From Streptomyces changanensis (lineage in GTDB: Bacteria > Actinomycetota > Actinomycetes > Streptomycetales > Streptomycetaceae), in NCBI RefSeq assembly GCF_024600715.1, contig NZ_CP102332.1, positions 3,844,001 to 3,908,000 of the forward strand: a stretch of 64,000 nt of DNA, written 5' to 3'. The stretch's first letter is position 1, and every line of letters starts with the position of its first letter. A program made the position numbers and the translations under genes. The notes under the pieces were generated by a model. The model was not told where the DNA came from. It worked only from the letters and a program-made list of their open reading frames with translations, and ran no database searches. Below are positions 1 to 9,171 of this stretch, piece after piece.

Positions 1-1
1 C

Positions 2-568
2 GGGCGCGTCGACAACGACGCGACCCTGGAGCGGTACGCCGAGATGGCGCAGGTCCAGGCCGACGCGGGCGTCCACGTCGTCGGGCCGAGCGGCATGATG
101 GACGGCCAGGTCGGCGTCGTCCGCGACGCGCTCGACACGATCGGCAAGGAGGACGTGTCGATCCTCGCGTACACCGTGAAGTACGCCTCCGCCTTCTACG
201 GGCCGTTCCGCGAGGCGGTCGGTTCGTCGCTGACGGGTGACCGCAAGACGTACCAGCAGGACGCGGCGAACCTGCGGGAGTCGATGCGGGAGCTGGCGCT
301 CGACCTGGACGAGGGCGCCGACATGGTGATGGTCAAGCCGGCCGGGCCCTACCTCGACGTACTGGCGAAGGTCGCTGACGCGGTGGACGTGCCGGTCGCG
401 GCGTACCAGATCAGCGGCGAGTACGCGATGGTCGAGGCGGCGGCGGAGAAGGGCTGGATCGACCGGGAGCAGGCGATCCTGGAGTCCCTCACCGGCATCC
501 GGCGGGCGGGCGCGAAGATGATCCTCACGTACTGGGCGACCGAGGTCGCGCAGCGGCTGGGCCGCTAG
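2..568 (+). CDS. hemB: Delta-aminolevulinic acid dehydratase (porphobilinogen synthase), C-terminal part
   Basis: The enzyme condenses two 5-aminolevulinate molecules to porphobilinogen in haem and corrin synthesis. The gene enters from the left edge; 188 C-terminal residues are visible of a family usually about 325-335 long. Both active-site lysines of the family are present: the one in [13 protein letters not shown] and the Schiff-base lysine in [13 protein letters not shown]. The C-terminal region with YQISGEYAM and the terminal ILTYWA segment is intact and ends in a normal stop. The frame is open from base 2, so the first internal ATG at 44 is not the start. hemL lies about 19 kb downstream. 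Confidence 0.97.
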   Translation, partial: GRVDNDATLERYAEMAQVQADAGVHVVGPSGMMDGQVGVVRDALDTIGKEDVSILAYTVKYASAFYGPFREAVGSSLTGDRKTYQQDAANLRESMRELALDLDEGADMVMVKPAGPYLDVLAKVADAVDVPVAAYQISGEYAMVEAAAEKGWIDREQAILESLTGIRRAGAKMILTYWATEVAQRLGR

Positions 569-693
569 CCGACGCGGTCGGGAGCCGGGAGCCGGGAGCC
601 GGTGGTCGGTGGTCGGTGGTGGGGGGCGGGCGGCTCTGGCCGTGCCCGGCCCCCTCGCGGTCGGGGGCGAGAGGTCGTGCCTAGGCTTCGGCC

Positions 694-1245
694 ATGCTCC
701 TGGTACACGGCGGGAAAGCCGTAGCTGACGCTCTCGGACCGCGCACGGGGGGAGTGCCACTCGTCCCCGAGGGATTCGTCTGGCCGGACTGCCGCGAGTG
801 TGGCCGGCCCATGCTGTTCCTCGCGCATCTGCCCCTCGCCCAGGGGGTGATCGCGGTCTTCCTCTGCCAGAACGACCCGGGCATGTGCGACGACTGGGAC
901 GCCACCTCCGGTGCCAACCGCGTCTACGTGTGGGAAGGGCCGCTGTCGGCGGCCGCCGTTCCCGCCCAGGGTGAGACGCAGCTCGGTGCGGTGACCGCCC
1001 TGTGCCCCCGCCCCGCCGACACCCCGACCGCGGAGCCGGTGCTGGGACGGCTGGGTGGCGAACCCGACTGGATCCAAGGCGACGAGACTCCCGGCTGCCC
1101 CTCCTGCACCGCCCGTATGAGCTTCACGGCCGAACTCGAAGAGGGAGCCGACTTCGAGACCTCCGCCAACTTCGGCGGGGGTGGCCGCGGCTACGTCTTC
1201 CACTGCCGCCCCTGCGGCGAGGCCGCCTTCCTCTGGCAGCGCTGA
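694..1245 (+). CDS. Zinc-ribbon-like DUF1963-type protein of unknown function
   Basis: A 183-residue protein that I place only loosely near the DUF1963/YwqG-like group. It has paired cysteines at both ends (CRECGRP near residue 33, CPSC near residue 134 and CRPCGEA near the C-terminus) that could bind zinc. There is no signal peptide or membrane segment, so it is probably cytoplasmic. The PLVPEGFVWPDC start followed by a short beta-rich stretch resembles proteins recorded in Streptomyces as hypothetical. It is a single gene between hemB and a minus-strand sigma-factor operon. No catalytic residue can be named. Confidence 0.75.
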   Translation: MLLVHGGKAVADALGPRTGGVPLVPEGFVWPDCRECGRPMLFLAHLPLAQGVIAVFLCQNDPGMCDDWDATSGANRVYVWEGPLSAAAVPAQGETQLGAVTALCPRPADTPTAEPVLGRLGGEPDWIQGDETPGCPSCTARMSFTAELEEGADFETSANFGGGGRGYVFHCRPCGEAAFLWQR

Positions 1246-1388
1246 AGGCCGCCTGCGAGCCCGTGGCGGACCGTGTTCCCAGCGGGTTCGCAGCGGGTCG
1301 GGGCTGGTTCACGTGTGTTCGGGGCCGGAGCCGGATCGCTGCGGCGCTGGCGGTACCCGAGGCGGTGCGGAGTCCCGTCGGACAGGCC

Positions 1389-2111
1389 CTAGCCCGGTAG
1401 CGCGGCGAGGAGTGTGCCGGCGGCGTCGTAGAGGGCCAGGCGGTCGCCGCCCGCGTCCCCGTCCGGGGCGGGCGGAGTGGTGGCGTACCAGACGCCCCAG
1501 CCGGGCGAGCCGGGGAGCTCCAGCAGGGTCGCGGACGTCCTGGTGCCGTCCGGGCCGGTGAGCTCCACGCGGGCGGCGCCCTTCGTGCCGTGGTAGACCC
1601 CCGAGTGGAACGTTCCCTTCTGGTCGCCTTCCGACTGGTGGCTGAGGCCCGGCTCGCCGAGGTCGATGTTGCCGTCGGTGACGCTGCGGAAGTTCTCGAA
1701 GCCGTCGGGGCCCGACCAGTGCTTGCCCTCGGCGGTCAGCCAGACCTTCCAGCCGCGTCCCGCGTCGACCCGCTCGCCGGCCGCCACCACCCTGGGCGGC
1801 ACGGCCGGCGGCGACGCGGGCCGCGACGGGGACGGCGGGACGGTCGGGCCCGGCACGGGGGTGGCCGGGGCGGCCGGCGACGGGGACCGCGCCGGTGCCA
1901 GGACCTGCGTCAACGTGAGGGCCACCGCCGTCACGGCGAGGGCGCACCCCGTGGCCAGGGCCGCCGAGCGGCGCCGCAGGCGGGCGCGGCCGGCGCGTTC
2001 GATGGCCGCCAGCGGCACCGGGGCCGGGGTGATGTCGTGGGCGGTCTCCGTGAACACCACCCGGAGCCTGCGGGCGGCGGCCTCGGCGTCCGCCGGGGGT
2101 TCGGGGGTCAT
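1389..2111 (-). CDS. Membrane-anchored partner (likely anti-sigma-type) of the adjacent SigE-family sigma factor
   Basis: A 240-residue protein with a cytoplasmic N-terminus (about residues 1-50), one membrane segment (ALATGCALAVTAVALTLTQV), a Pro/Ser-rich extracellular linker and a C-terminal domain of about 110 residues. Its ATG overlaps the stop of the upstream sigma gene (ATGA), so the two are translationally coupled; that layout is typical of sigma/anti-sigma pairs. No zinc anti-sigma HxxxCxxC motif is visible, so the anti-sigma role is inferred from topology and coupling. The C-terminal domain closely resembles the secreted protein at 2867-3424 (shared GKHWS.PDGFENFRSV and GTFHSGV motifs). 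Confidence 0.8.
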   Translation of the reverse strand: MTPEPPADAEAAARRLRVVFTETAHDITPAPVPLAAIERAGRARLRRRSAALATGCALAVTAVALTLTQVLAPARSPSPAAPATPVPGPTVPPSPSRPASPPAVPPRVVAAGERVDAGRGWKVWLTAEGKHWSGPDGFENFRSVTDGNIDLGEPGLSHQSEGDQKGTFHSGVYHGTKGAARVELTGPDGTRTSATLLELPGSPGWGVWYATTPPAPDGDAGGDRLALYDAAGTLLAALPG

Positions 2112-2644
2112 CGCTCTGCTCCCGGGGAGGCGTGGAGGTGGGGGTCGAGGACGGGGTGGGCGCGCAGCGCCTCCAGACCGCGCCGGGCGTGCGTCTTGAC
2201 CGTGCCGACCGAGCAGCCGAGCACCTCCGCGATGTCCTGCTCGTTCAGGTCCTCCCAGTACCGCAGCACCATCACGGCCCGCTGCCGGGAGGAGAGGTCG
2301 GCGAGCGCCCGCATGAGCGCCGTCCGCTGGTCGATCGTGTCCGCGTGGCCGGCGTGGGCGTGGCGGGCCGCGTCGGGCAGCAACGGGGTCAGCAGGTGGA
2401 CGACCCGTCTGCGGCGCAGGCGGCTGAGGTTGTTGTTGACCAGGGCGCGGCGCACGTACAGGTCGATCTGGTCGCGCGGCACCTTCCGCCACCGGCCGTA
2501 GAGCTTGGCGAGCGTCGTCTGCACCAGGTCCTCCGCCTCGTGGAAGTCACCGGTGAGGAGCTGGGCGGTGCGCACCAGGCGGGGCCAGGCGGCCGTGGCG
2601 AAGTCGGCGAAGTCGGTGGCCTCGGCGTCGGACCCGTGCGGCAC
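2108..2644 (-). CDS. SigE-family RNA polymerase sigma factor (group 4, ECF-like)
   Basis: A 178-residue two-domain sigma factor. Region 2 spans about residues 10-85 (FADFATAAWPRLVRTAQLLTG, then EAEDLVQTTLAKLY) and region 4 about residues 105-165, with the recognition helix in EQDIAEVLGCSVGTVKTHARRG. Region 2.4 carries YVRRALVNNNLSRLRRRR, the pattern of the actinobacterial SigE-family subgroup. It should direct RNA polymerase to a small regulon, possibly including its own operon and the paralogous secreted gene downstream. The stop overlaps the ATG of the membrane partner by four bases. The about 220-bp upstream gap (2645-2866) is a G-rich run of GGCGGTGG and GGGCGATGGGG repeats. Confidence 0.93.
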   Translation of the reverse strand: MPHGSDAEATDFADFATAAWPRLVRTAQLLTGDFHEAEDLVQTTLAKLYGRWRKVPRDQIDLYVRRALVNNNLSRLRRRRVVHLLTPLLPDAARHAHAGHADTIDQRTALMRALADLSSRQRAVMVLRYWEDLNEQDIAEVLGCSVGTVKTHARRGLEALRAHPVLDPHLHASPGAER

Positions 2645-2866
2645 GGTGCGGAACCTCGCGTTCGTACGGCGGTGGCGGTGGCGGTGGGCGATGGGGCTGG
2701 GCGATGGGGGTGGGCGGTTCGTGGCCGTGGGGTGTGTGGTCGGGGGCGGCTCGTGGCGGCGGTGGCGGGGTGGTCGGTGGCCGTGGGGTGCGGGGGCCGG
2801 CGTCCCGGGTGTCGCGTGGCAGGGCCCGCCCCGAACCGGGCCCTGCCACGGGTCGCGGGGGACGGG

Positions 2867-3424
2867 TCAGAAGTCCCAGGCGGGCAGCTCGGCGAGGAGC
2901 CGGCCCGAACGGTCGTACAGGGCCACGCCCGGGACGCCCTCGCCCGTCGACGGCGGTGTGTGCACGTACCAGGCGCCCCAGTCGGGGTTGCCGGGCAGCC
3001 GGACGAGGGACGCGGGGGTCCGCGTACCGTCGGCGGCGACGAGCTCGACGCGGGCGGCCTTCCTCGCGCCGTGGAACACGCCGGAGTGGAACGTTCCGGC
3101 GGGGTCGCCGTCCGTCTGGTGGCTGACGCCCGGCCGCGACCGGTCGATGTTGCCGTCGACGACGCTGCGGAAGTTCTCGAAGCCGTCCGGGTCCGACCAG
3201 TGCTTGCCCTGCGGGGTCAGCCACAGTGTGTAGCCGCGCCCGGTGTCGACGCGCTCACCCGACCGCACCGTGCGGATCGGGGACGTGGTGGCGCCCCGCT
3301 CGGCGGGTGCGGCCACGGCGCCCCGCTGCGGGACGGTCCGCTCGGCGGCGTACGCCCCCGTCGGCACGGCCGCCAGGACGGCGGCCACGGCGGCGGTCGC
3401 CGCGTACTGCTTCATCCGGGTCAT
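2867..3424 (-). CDS. Secreted paralogue of the sigma partner's extracellular domain
   Basis: A 185-residue protein with a Sec signal peptide (MTRMKQYAATAAVAAVLAAV, cleavage probably after AYA near residue 26) followed by one globular domain. That domain is very like the C-terminal domain of the membrane protein at 1389-2111: GERVDTGRGYTLWLTPQGKHWS, PDGFENFRSV, DGNIDRS, GTFHSGVFHG and the WGAWYVHTPP end all recur. The ATG at 3424 has a good upstream GAGGAG. The family is unknown to me. As a soluble copy of a receptor-like domain it may share a ligand with, or compete against, the membrane protein; that is inference. Confidence 0.85.
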   Translation of the reverse strand: MTRMKQYAATAAVAAVLAAVPTGAYAAERTVPQRGAVAAPAERGATTSPIRTVRSGERVDTGRGYTLWLTPQGKHWSDPDGFENFRSVVDGNIDRSRPGVSHQTDGDPAGTFHSGVFHGARKAARVELVAADGTRTPASLVRLPGNPDWGAWYVHTPPSTGEGVPGVALYDRSGRLLAELPAWDF

Positions 3425-3520
3425 GGATGCGGGTCTCCTCGGGAAGTGCGGGTGGACTCGACGGAGCGGCGCCTCTCCACCCGTATGAACTCCTCCCGGG
3501 GCGGACCCGGATGACACGGT

Positions 3521-3538
3521 GTCGGAAGTTTTTCCGAC
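3521..3538 (-). terminator. Hairpin, probable terminator of the SRPBCC gene
   Basis: Perfect 7-bp arms GTCGGAA/TTCCGAC around a 4-base loop, 33 bases past the stop of the minus-strand gene at 3571-4113 and before the next minus-strand gene. It fits an intrinsic terminator, although it could also act in the leader of the downstream gene. Confidence 0.5.
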
Positions 3539-3570
3539 GGGATCGTGTCCGGTGGCCCGGCCCTTCGGGC

Positions 3571-4113
3571 TCAGGGCGCCGTGGGGCGGTCCTCCGCCAG
3601 GGCCCTGACGCCGTCGAGGGTGGCCGCCATGCCGGTACGCAGCTCGGCGAGGCGTGCGGCCACGATGTGCTCCTCGCGGTCCGGCGCCCGGTCGATGGCC
3701 AGGCTCACCCCGGACCGGGCGGGGCCCAGGCGCGTGCCGAGGCGCAGGCGGGTGCCGCCCCCGGGCGCGGGGGACAGGTCGAACCGCCAGGTCGCCAGCG
3801 GCCGGTCCGGGTCGGGCTCCCCGCCGCCGAAGCGGTCGTCGGGGTCGGTGACCGCCCAGGCGAACACCCGCTGCTCGACCAGCTCCACGACGTGCGCGTG
3901 GGTACGCCACGTGCCGACCAGCGGGTGGTCGTTGTGCCCCTCGAAGCGGGCCCCCACGGCCGGGGCGGTCGCCCCGTCCAGCCAGGCCGCGTACCGGAGT
4001 TCGGGGCTGAGGCGGGCGGGGAGGCCGATGTCGGTCACGAGCTCCCACACGCGCGCGGGGGGTGCGTCGATCGTGCTCTCGGCGGTCGCGGTCGGGCCGT
4101 CTGCGTAACGCAT
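3571..4113 (-). CDS. SRPBCC (START/Bet v1-like) family protein
   Basis: A 180-residue cytoplasmic protein with the standard start of the polyketide cyclase/dehydrase SRPBCC fold: STIDAPPARVWELVTDIGLPARLSPELR at about residues 13-40, then alternating beta strands and a long C-terminal helix (HIVAARLAELRTGMAATLDGVRALAE). Such proteins bind hydrophobic ligands in a deep cavity; substrate and reaction cannot be read from the sequence. The ATG at 4113 opens right at the conserved N-terminus, whereas the longer open frame upstream is low-complexity. It stands alone between a terminator hairpin and the plus-strand DUF1876 gene. Confidence 0.85.
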   Translation of the reverse strand: MRYADGPTATAESTIDAPPARVWELVTDIGLPARLSPELRYAAWLDGATAPAVGARFEGHNDHPLVGTWRTHAHVVELVEQRVFAWAVTDPDDRFGGGEPDPDRPLATWRFDLSPAPGGGTRLRLGTRLGPARSGVSLAIDRAPDREEHIVAARLAELRTGMAATLDGVRALAEDRPTAP

Positions 4114-4509
4114 GGGGGGATCGTAGGCCGGGGGCCGGGCGCGGTCGGGGTCGGCGGCGGGGGCCGGGCGCGGTGCCGGGGACGGGCGGCGGCCGGGGGC
4201 GGTGCCGGCCCCGTCCGGGGTGACCCGCGGGTCGAGGGCCGGGTCCGGTGGCCGATCGGGGTCAGGGTCGTCCGGCGGGTGTGGCGACCTGTGCGCCGAC
4301 GGGGGCTGCGGACGGAGCGGGGTCGTGGCCGGGGCGGTCAGCCGGTCGGCGTCCTCGGGCACGGGGACGGCGGCGAAGAGGCGTTCTGCTGCCCCTGGAG
4401 CTCCTTCTCCCGGGAGGGAGAACAGGACGCGGACGGCTCGGGTTGCGGTGGAGGGGCGCGGTGGGGCCGGTCGGAGGATTCTGGAAGGGAACCATCGGAG
4501 GTGATCCGC

Positions 4510-4779
4510 ATGCACACACTCGTCGGATGGCACGTCGACATGGAGTTCCGCGAGGACGGCGACCGCACCCGGGCCGCCGCTCTGGTGCGGCTCGGTGACG
4601 GGACCGAGGTACGCGGGCACGGCCAGGCCCAGCGCCACCCCTCGGACTCCGGGCAGCTGCGGGTCGGCGAGGAGATCGCGGGCGCCCGCGCGCTGATGGA
4701 CATCGCCACCCAGCTGCTCCAGAAGGCCCACGTGGAGATCGACGAGGCGAGGGGGAAGCCCTCACGGCCACTGATCTGA
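4510..4779 (+). CDS. DUF1876 domain-containing protein
   Basis: A small 89-residue acidic protein covering the whole DUF1876 domain, a short alpha/beta family frequent in actinobacteria. Typical features are WHVDMEFREDGDRTRAAALV near the start, RGHGQAQRHPSD in the middle and GEEIAGARALMDIATQLL toward the end. The ATG at 4510 sits about 8 bases after GGAGG; the in-frame GTG at 4501 overlaps that ribosome site and is less likely. Its function is unknown. It converges on argS. Confidence 0.85.
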   Translation: MHTLVGWHVDMEFREDGDRTRAAALVRLGDGTEVRGHGQAQRHPSDSGQLRVGEEIAGARALMDIATQLLQKAHVEIDEARGKPSRPLI

Positions 4780-4804
4780 GCCGGGGAGGGTCGGGCGCGG
4801 GACG

Positions 4805-4841
4805 CCGGAGGGGGCGGCGCCGCGGCGCCGCCCCCCTCCGG
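4805..4841. terminator. Strong bidirectional terminator hairpin
   Basis: A long GC hairpin of about 14 bp with a single bulge (CCGGAGGGGG pairing with CCCCCTCCGG, then GGCGCC inward), placed between the convergent DUF1876 gene and argS. It suits transcription termination from both sides. Confidence 0.7.
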
Positions 4842-4851
4842 TCCTGCCTCG

Positions 4852-6627
4852 TCAGAGGCGCTCGGGCGTCCGGATGCCCAGCAGTGCCATGCCCTGGCCC
4901 AGCGTGCGGGCGGTCAGGTCGCACAGGAACAGCCGGTTCTCGACCTGCTGCGGGGTGTCCGCCTTGAGGACCGGGCACTCCGAGTAGAACGACGTGTAGA
5001 GCGACGCCAGCTGGTACAGGTACGCGGCGAGCTTGTGCGGCTCGTACGTCTCCGCCACCTCGGCGAGCGTCTCGCCGAACCGGTCCAGGTGCAGGCCCAG
5101 CGCGCGCTCGGCCGGGGCCAGGGCGATCTCCGGGTGGGCGGCGGGCCGGGCCTCACCGGCCTTGCGGATGATCGACTTGATCCGGGCGTACGCGTACTGG
5201 AGGTAGACGGACGTGTCGCCGTTGAGCGACACCATCTGGTCCAGGTCGAACTTGTAGTCGCGGGACGCGGAGGTGGACAGGTCCGCGTACTTGATCGCGC
5301 CGATGCCGACCTGGGCGGCACGCTCGGCGATCTCGTCCTCGGTCAGCCGCTGGGCCTCGGGGACGTCCTCGTTCTTCTCGCGGACCACGGCCGCCGCCCG
5401 GTCGATCGCCTCGTCCAGCAGGTCGACCAGCCGGACGGTCTCGCCCTCACGGGTCTTGAACGGCTTGCCGTCCTTGCCGAGGACCGTGCCGAAGGCGAGC
5501 TGCACCGCGTGGGTCCGGTCGTTCAGCCAGCCCGCGCGGCGGGCCGTCTCGAACACCATCTTGAAGTGCAGCGACTGGCGGGCGTCCACGACGTACACCA
5601 GGGTGTCGGCGCCGAGCTTCTGCACGCGGTCGCGGATCGCCGACAGGTCGGTGGCCGCGTAGCCGTAGCCGCCGTTGGACTTCCGGACGATCAGGGGGAC
5701 CGGGTTGCCGTCGGGGCCCTTCACGTCGTCGAAGAACACGCACAGGGCGCCCTCGGAGCGGACCGCGACGCCGGACTCCTCCAGCAGGCGGCACGTCTCG
5801 TCGAGCATGTCGTTGTACCCGGACTCGCCGACCACGTCCGGGTCGTCGATCTCCATGTCCAGCTTGTCGAAGACCGAGTAGAAGTAGATCTTCGACTCGT
5901 CGACGAACCGCTGCCAGAGCGCGAGGGTCTCCTCGTCGCCGGACTGGAGGGCCACCACACGGTCGCGGGAGCGGGCCTTGAACTCCTCGTCGGAGTCGAA
6001 CAGGGCGCGGGCCGCCTTGTAGAGGCGGTTCAGGTTGGACATCGCCTCCTCGCCGGAGACGTCCGCGTCCTTGTGGTCCAGCTCGTGCGGGTGCTCGATC
6101 AGGTACTGGATGAGCATGCCGAACTGGGTGCCCCAGTCACCGATGTGGTGGCGGCGGACCACCTTCTCGCCCGCGAACTCCAGGATCTTGACCATGGCGT
6201 CGCCGATGACGGCGGAGCGCAGGTGCCCGACGTGCATCTCCTTCGCCACGTTCGGCTGGGCATAGTCGATCACCGTGGTGCCGGCCTTCCCGGCGTACGG
6301 GACGCCGAGGCGGTCGTCGGCGGCGCGGGCGGCGAGGGTCCCCGTGATCGCCGCGTCCGTGATGGTGATGTTGAGGAAGCCGGGGCCGGAGACCTCGATG
6401 TCCTTCAGGACGTCGTTCGCCGGGAGGGCCGCCACGACCTTCGTCGCCAGCTCGCGCGGGTTGCCCTTGAGCTTCTTGGCGAGGGCCAGGATGCCGTTGG
6501 CCTGGAAGTCGGCCCGGTCGCTTCGTCGCAGCAGCGGGTCGGCCGAACCGGCCTCCGGCAGGGCTGCCGAGAGGGCGTCCGCGAGGCACTGCTGCACGGT
6601 CGAAGCGAGGGAAGGGACCGAGGCCAT
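4852..6627 (-). CDS. argS: Arginyl-tRNA synthetase
   Basis: A 591-residue class I aminoacyl-tRNA synthetase that charges tRNA-Arg; the length is normal. In order it has the N-terminal Arg-S tRNA-recognition domain (about residues 1-95), the Rossmann catalytic core with the HIGH-like motif in [10 protein letters not shown] near residue 135, [14 protein letters not shown] after it, the KMSKS-equivalent segment [11 protein letters not shown] in the second half, and the DALR anticodon-binding domain ending in LGIRTPERL. The ATG at 6627 ([13 protein letters not shown]) is chosen because upstream residues are low-complexity. It is divergent from lysS across about 245 bp that must hold both promoters. 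Confidence 0.98.
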   Translation of the reverse strand: MASVPSLASTVQQCLADALSAALPEAGSADPLLRRSDRADFQANGILALAKKLKGNPRELATKVVAALPANDVLKDIEVSGPGFLNITITDAAITGTLAARAADDRLGVPYAGKAGTTVIDYAQPNVAKEMHVGHLRSAVIGDAMVKILEFAGEKVVRRHHIGDWGTQFGMLIQYLIEHPHELDHKDADVSGEEAMSNLNRLYKAARALFDSDEEFKARSRDRVVALQSGDEETLALWQRFVDESKIYFYSVFDKLDMEIDDPDVVGESGYNDMLDETCRLLEESGVAVRSEGALCVFFDDVKGPDGNPVPLIVRKSNGGYGYAATDLSAIRDRVQKLGADTLVYVVDARQSLHFKMVFETARRAGWLNDRTHAVQLAFGTVLGKDGKPFKTREGETVRLVDLLDEAIDRAAAVVREKNEDVPEAQRLTEDEIAERAAQVGIGAIKYADLSTSASRDYKFDLDQMVSLNGDTSVYLQYAYARIKSIIRKAGEARPAAHPEIALAPAERALGLHLDRFGETLAEVAETYEPHKLAAYLYQLASLYTSFYSECPVLKADTPQQVENRLFLCDLTARTLGQGMALLGIRTPERL

Positions 6628-6871
6628 GAGCTTCCGTTCCTGTGTCGGGGTCTGTGGGTGCCGGCCGCGCGGCGGCACGGCCGCGCGTGGTGCTTTTCCG
6701 GTTGTCAAGTGTCCCACGGCCGAGCAACCTCTTTCCCGGGACCGCTCCGAGGTCTCCGGGGCCTGTGGACAACCACGGGACCCGTCGTTCCGTCTGGGAG
6801 AATGGCGAGGGGCGACACCCCAGCGCCGGCCCCATCACCACCCGCAGAGAACCCGCAGAGAAACCAAGGAC

Positions 6872-8614
6872 GTGCCGATCGTGGCTCAGAGCAGCACCGA
6901 GACCGACTGGGTCTCCCGTTTCGCGGACGAGGTCATCGCCGAGTCGGAGCGACGTGCGCCTGGCAAACCGGTCGTCGTCGCCTCCGGTCTGTCCCCGTCC
7001 GGCCCGATCCACCTCGGCAACCTCCGCGAGGTCATGACCCCGCACCTGGTCGCCGACGAGATCCGCCGCCGGGGGCACGAGGTCCGCCACCTGATCTCCT
7101 GGGACGACTACGACCGCTACCGCAAGGTCCCGGCCGGTGTCCCGGGCGTGGACGACTCCTGGGCCGAGCACATCGGCAAGCCGCTCACCTCCGTCCCGGC
7201 CCCCGCCGGCTCCCCGCACGAGAACTGGGCGGAGCACTTCAAGGCCGGGATGATCGAGTCGCTCGCCGAGCTGGGCGTCGAGTACGACGGGATCAGCCAG
7301 ACCGAGATGTACACCTCGGGCGCCTACCGCGAGCAGATCCTGCACGCCATGGCGCACCGCGGCGACATCGACGCGATCCTCGACCGGTACCGGACGAAGG
7401 ACAAGGCGACCGGCAAGCCGAAGAAGCAGCAGCAGAAGCCGGTCGACGAGGCCGAGCTGGAGGCCGCCGAGGGCTCCGGCGCGGCCGGCGAGGACGACGG
7501 CTCGGGCGGCGCCGGCGGCTACTTCCCGTACAAGCCGTACTGCGGTCGGTGCGGCAAGGACCTCACCACGGTCACCTCGTACGACGACGCGTCGACCGAG
7601 CTGGCGTACACCTGCGCCTGCGGCTTCGCCGAGACGGTCGAGCTGAGCTCCTTCGACCGCGGCAAGCTGGTCTGGAAGGTCGACTGGCCGATGCGCTGGG
7701 CCTACGAGGGCGTGATCTTCGAGCCGAGCGGCGTGGACCACTCCTCGCCGGGCTCGTCGTTCGTCGTCGGCGGGCAGATCGTCCGCGAGGTCTTCGACGG
7801 CGTCCAGCCGATCGGCCCCATGTACGCCTTCGTGGGGATCTCCGGCATGGCGAAGATGTCGTCCTCCAAGGGGGGCGTGCCGACCCCGGCGGACGCGCTG
7901 AAGATCATGGAGGCGCCGCTGCTGCGCTGGCTGTACGCGCGCCGCAAGCCCAACCAGTCCTTCAAGATCGCCTTCGACCAGGAGATCCAGCGGCTGTACG
8001 ACGAGTGGGACAAGCTGGAGGCCAAGGTCGCCGACGGCACGGTCCTGCCGGCCGACGCCGCCGCGCACGCGCGGGCCGTCCGCACCGCGGCCGGTGAGCT
8101 GCCGCGCACGCCGCGCCCGCTGCCGTACCGCACGCTCGCCTCGGTCGTCGACATCACCGCCGGGCACGACGAGCAGACGCTGCGGATCCTCGGCGAGCTG
8201 GACCCGGCCGACCCGCTGACCTCGCTGGACGAGGCGCGTCCCCGGCTGGACCGCGCGGAGAACTGGATCTCCACGCAGGTCCCGGCCGACCAGCGCACCA
8301 TCGTCCGCTCCGAGCCCGACACCGAGCTGCTCGGCTCGCTGGACGAGGAAGGGCGCGAGTCGCTCGCGCTGCTGCTGGAGGGCCTGGACAGCCACTGGTC
8401 GCTGGACGGGCTCACCACCCTCGTCTACGGCGTGCCGAAGGTGCGGGCCGGGCTCGACCCGGAGGCCAAGCCGACGCCTGAGCTGAAGGTCGCGCAGCGG
8501 ACGTTCTTCGCGCTGCTGTACCGGCTCCTCGTCAGCCGGGACACCGGGCCGCGCCTGCCCACGCTGCTCCTCGCCGTGGGAGCCGACCGGGTGCGCAAGC
8601 TGCTCGGCGCCTGA
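6872..8614 (+). CDS. lysS: Class I lysyl-tRNA synthetase
   Basis: A 580-residue LysRS of class I, the type seen in archaea and many Streptomyces instead of the usual class II enzyme. It has the HIGH-like PIHLGNLRE near residue 48, a charged linker of variable sequence (about residues 170-215), a zinc knuckle CGRCGKD near residue 224 followed by CACG, and KMSSSKGG near residue 328. The GTG at 6872 (VPIVAQSSTETDW) follows an AAGGA stretch; a second in-frame GTG nine bases on is possible. A clear terminator lies downstream. Confidence 0.97.
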   Translation: MPIVAQSSTETDWVSRFADEVIAESERRAPGKPVVVASGLSPSGPIHLGNLREVMTPHLVADEIRRRGHEVRHLISWDDYDRYRKVPAGVPGVDDSWAEHIGKPLTSVPAPAGSPHENWAEHFKAGMIESLAELGVEYDGISQTEMYTSGAYREQILHAMAHRGDIDAILDRYRTKDKATGKPKKQQQKPVDEAELEAAEGSGAAGEDDGSGGAGGYFPYKPYCGRCGKDLTTVTSYDDASTELAYTCACGFAETVELSSFDRGKLVWKVDWPMRWAYEGVIFEPSGVDHSSPGSSFVVGGQIVREVFDGVQPIGPMYAFVGISGMAKMSSSKGGVPTPADALKIMEAPLLRWLYARRKPNQSFKIAFDQEIQRLYDEWDKLEAKVADGTVLPADAAAHARAVRTAAGELPRTPRPLPYRTLASVVDITAGHDEQTLRILGELDPADPLTSLDEARPRLDRAENWISTQVPADQRTIVRSEPDTELLGSLDEEGRESLALLLEGLDSHWSLDGLTTLVYGVPKVRAGLDPEAKPTPELKVAQRTFFALLYRLLVSRDTGPRLPTLLLAVGADRVRKLLGA

Positions 8615-8770
8615 CGCGCCTGACCCCCGGGGCGGCCCGGCCGGGTGCCGGGACGGCCCGGGGCGCCCGGGCGCGGCTGCCCGCCCCCCGGCCGGCGCGG
8701 CGCCGTGCCCGTCCGGACGCGCGACGTCCCCGGGCCGTGGCGACCGTCGCGCGCAGGCGCGCACACATGA

Positions 8771-8798
8771 AGGGCCTCACCCTGCGGGGTGGGGCCCT
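8771..8798 (+). terminator. Terminator hairpin after lysS
   Basis: Arms AGGGCCTCACCC and GGGTGGGGCCCT form 12 pairs with one G-U around a 4-base loop. It lies about 155 bases past the lysS stop and before the small gene at 8884. Confidence 0.7.
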
Positions 8799-8883
8799 CC
8801 GGCGTGCACTGCATCCTTCGGACGATCCCGGTTCGGCCCCCGGCAGGACGCGTGCGCGGGGGCGGCCGCGGGAGCGTGGAGCC

Positions 8884-9093
8884 ATGAGGGAACTCGTGAC
8901 ACTGATCGGTTGGGTCGCCGGCATCCAGGGCGGCCTGGGCATCGCCGGGCGGTTCTTCGGCGACCACCCGTGGGGGCTGCTCCAGCAGTGGTGGGACGTC
9001 CCGACACCGGGGTACGTGGCGCTGGCCGTCGTCGGCGCGGTGCTCGCCGTCCACGGTGAGACCGCCGAGCTCCGCGCGCGCACCGGCCGCTGA
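8884..9093 (+). CDS. Small membrane protein of unknown function
   Basis: A 69-residue protein with two hydrophobic stretches (LVTLIGWVAGIQGGLGIAG and VALAVVGAVLAVHG) on either side of a Trp-rich loop (HPWGLLQQWWDVPTPGY), so probably a small two-span membrane protein. The ATG at 8884 is chosen from an upstream purine-rich CGTGGAGCC. I do not recognise a named family. It lies beyond the lysS terminator and is presumably transcribed separately. Confidence 0.6.
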   Translation: MRELVTLIGWVAGIQGGLGIAGRFFGDHPWGLLQQWWDVPTPGYVALAVVGAVLAVHGETAELRARTGR

Positions 9094-9171
9094 CCCGTGC
9101 GCCGGGCGGGCGTGCGGGCGTGGCGTGGGGCGGGTGCGCGCGACGGGGTGGGGCGCGGTCGGCAGGGCGGC

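Noticed and set aside
2645..2866. G-rich repeats upstream of the sigma gene as a coding extension
   Set aside because: The GGCGGTGG and GGGCGATGGGG runs read as low-complexity in all frames; at most they are quadruplex-prone DNA.
6628..6871. T-box or other riboswitch between argS and lysS
   Set aside because: No T-box sequence (TGGNACCGCG) or specifier stem is visible; it appears to be an ordinary divergent promoter region.
5035..8097. 1020-codon plus-strand frame across argS
   Set aside because: It is antisense to argS and out of frame with lysS. The composition is that of a GC-codon shadow; argS and lysS explain the DNA fully.
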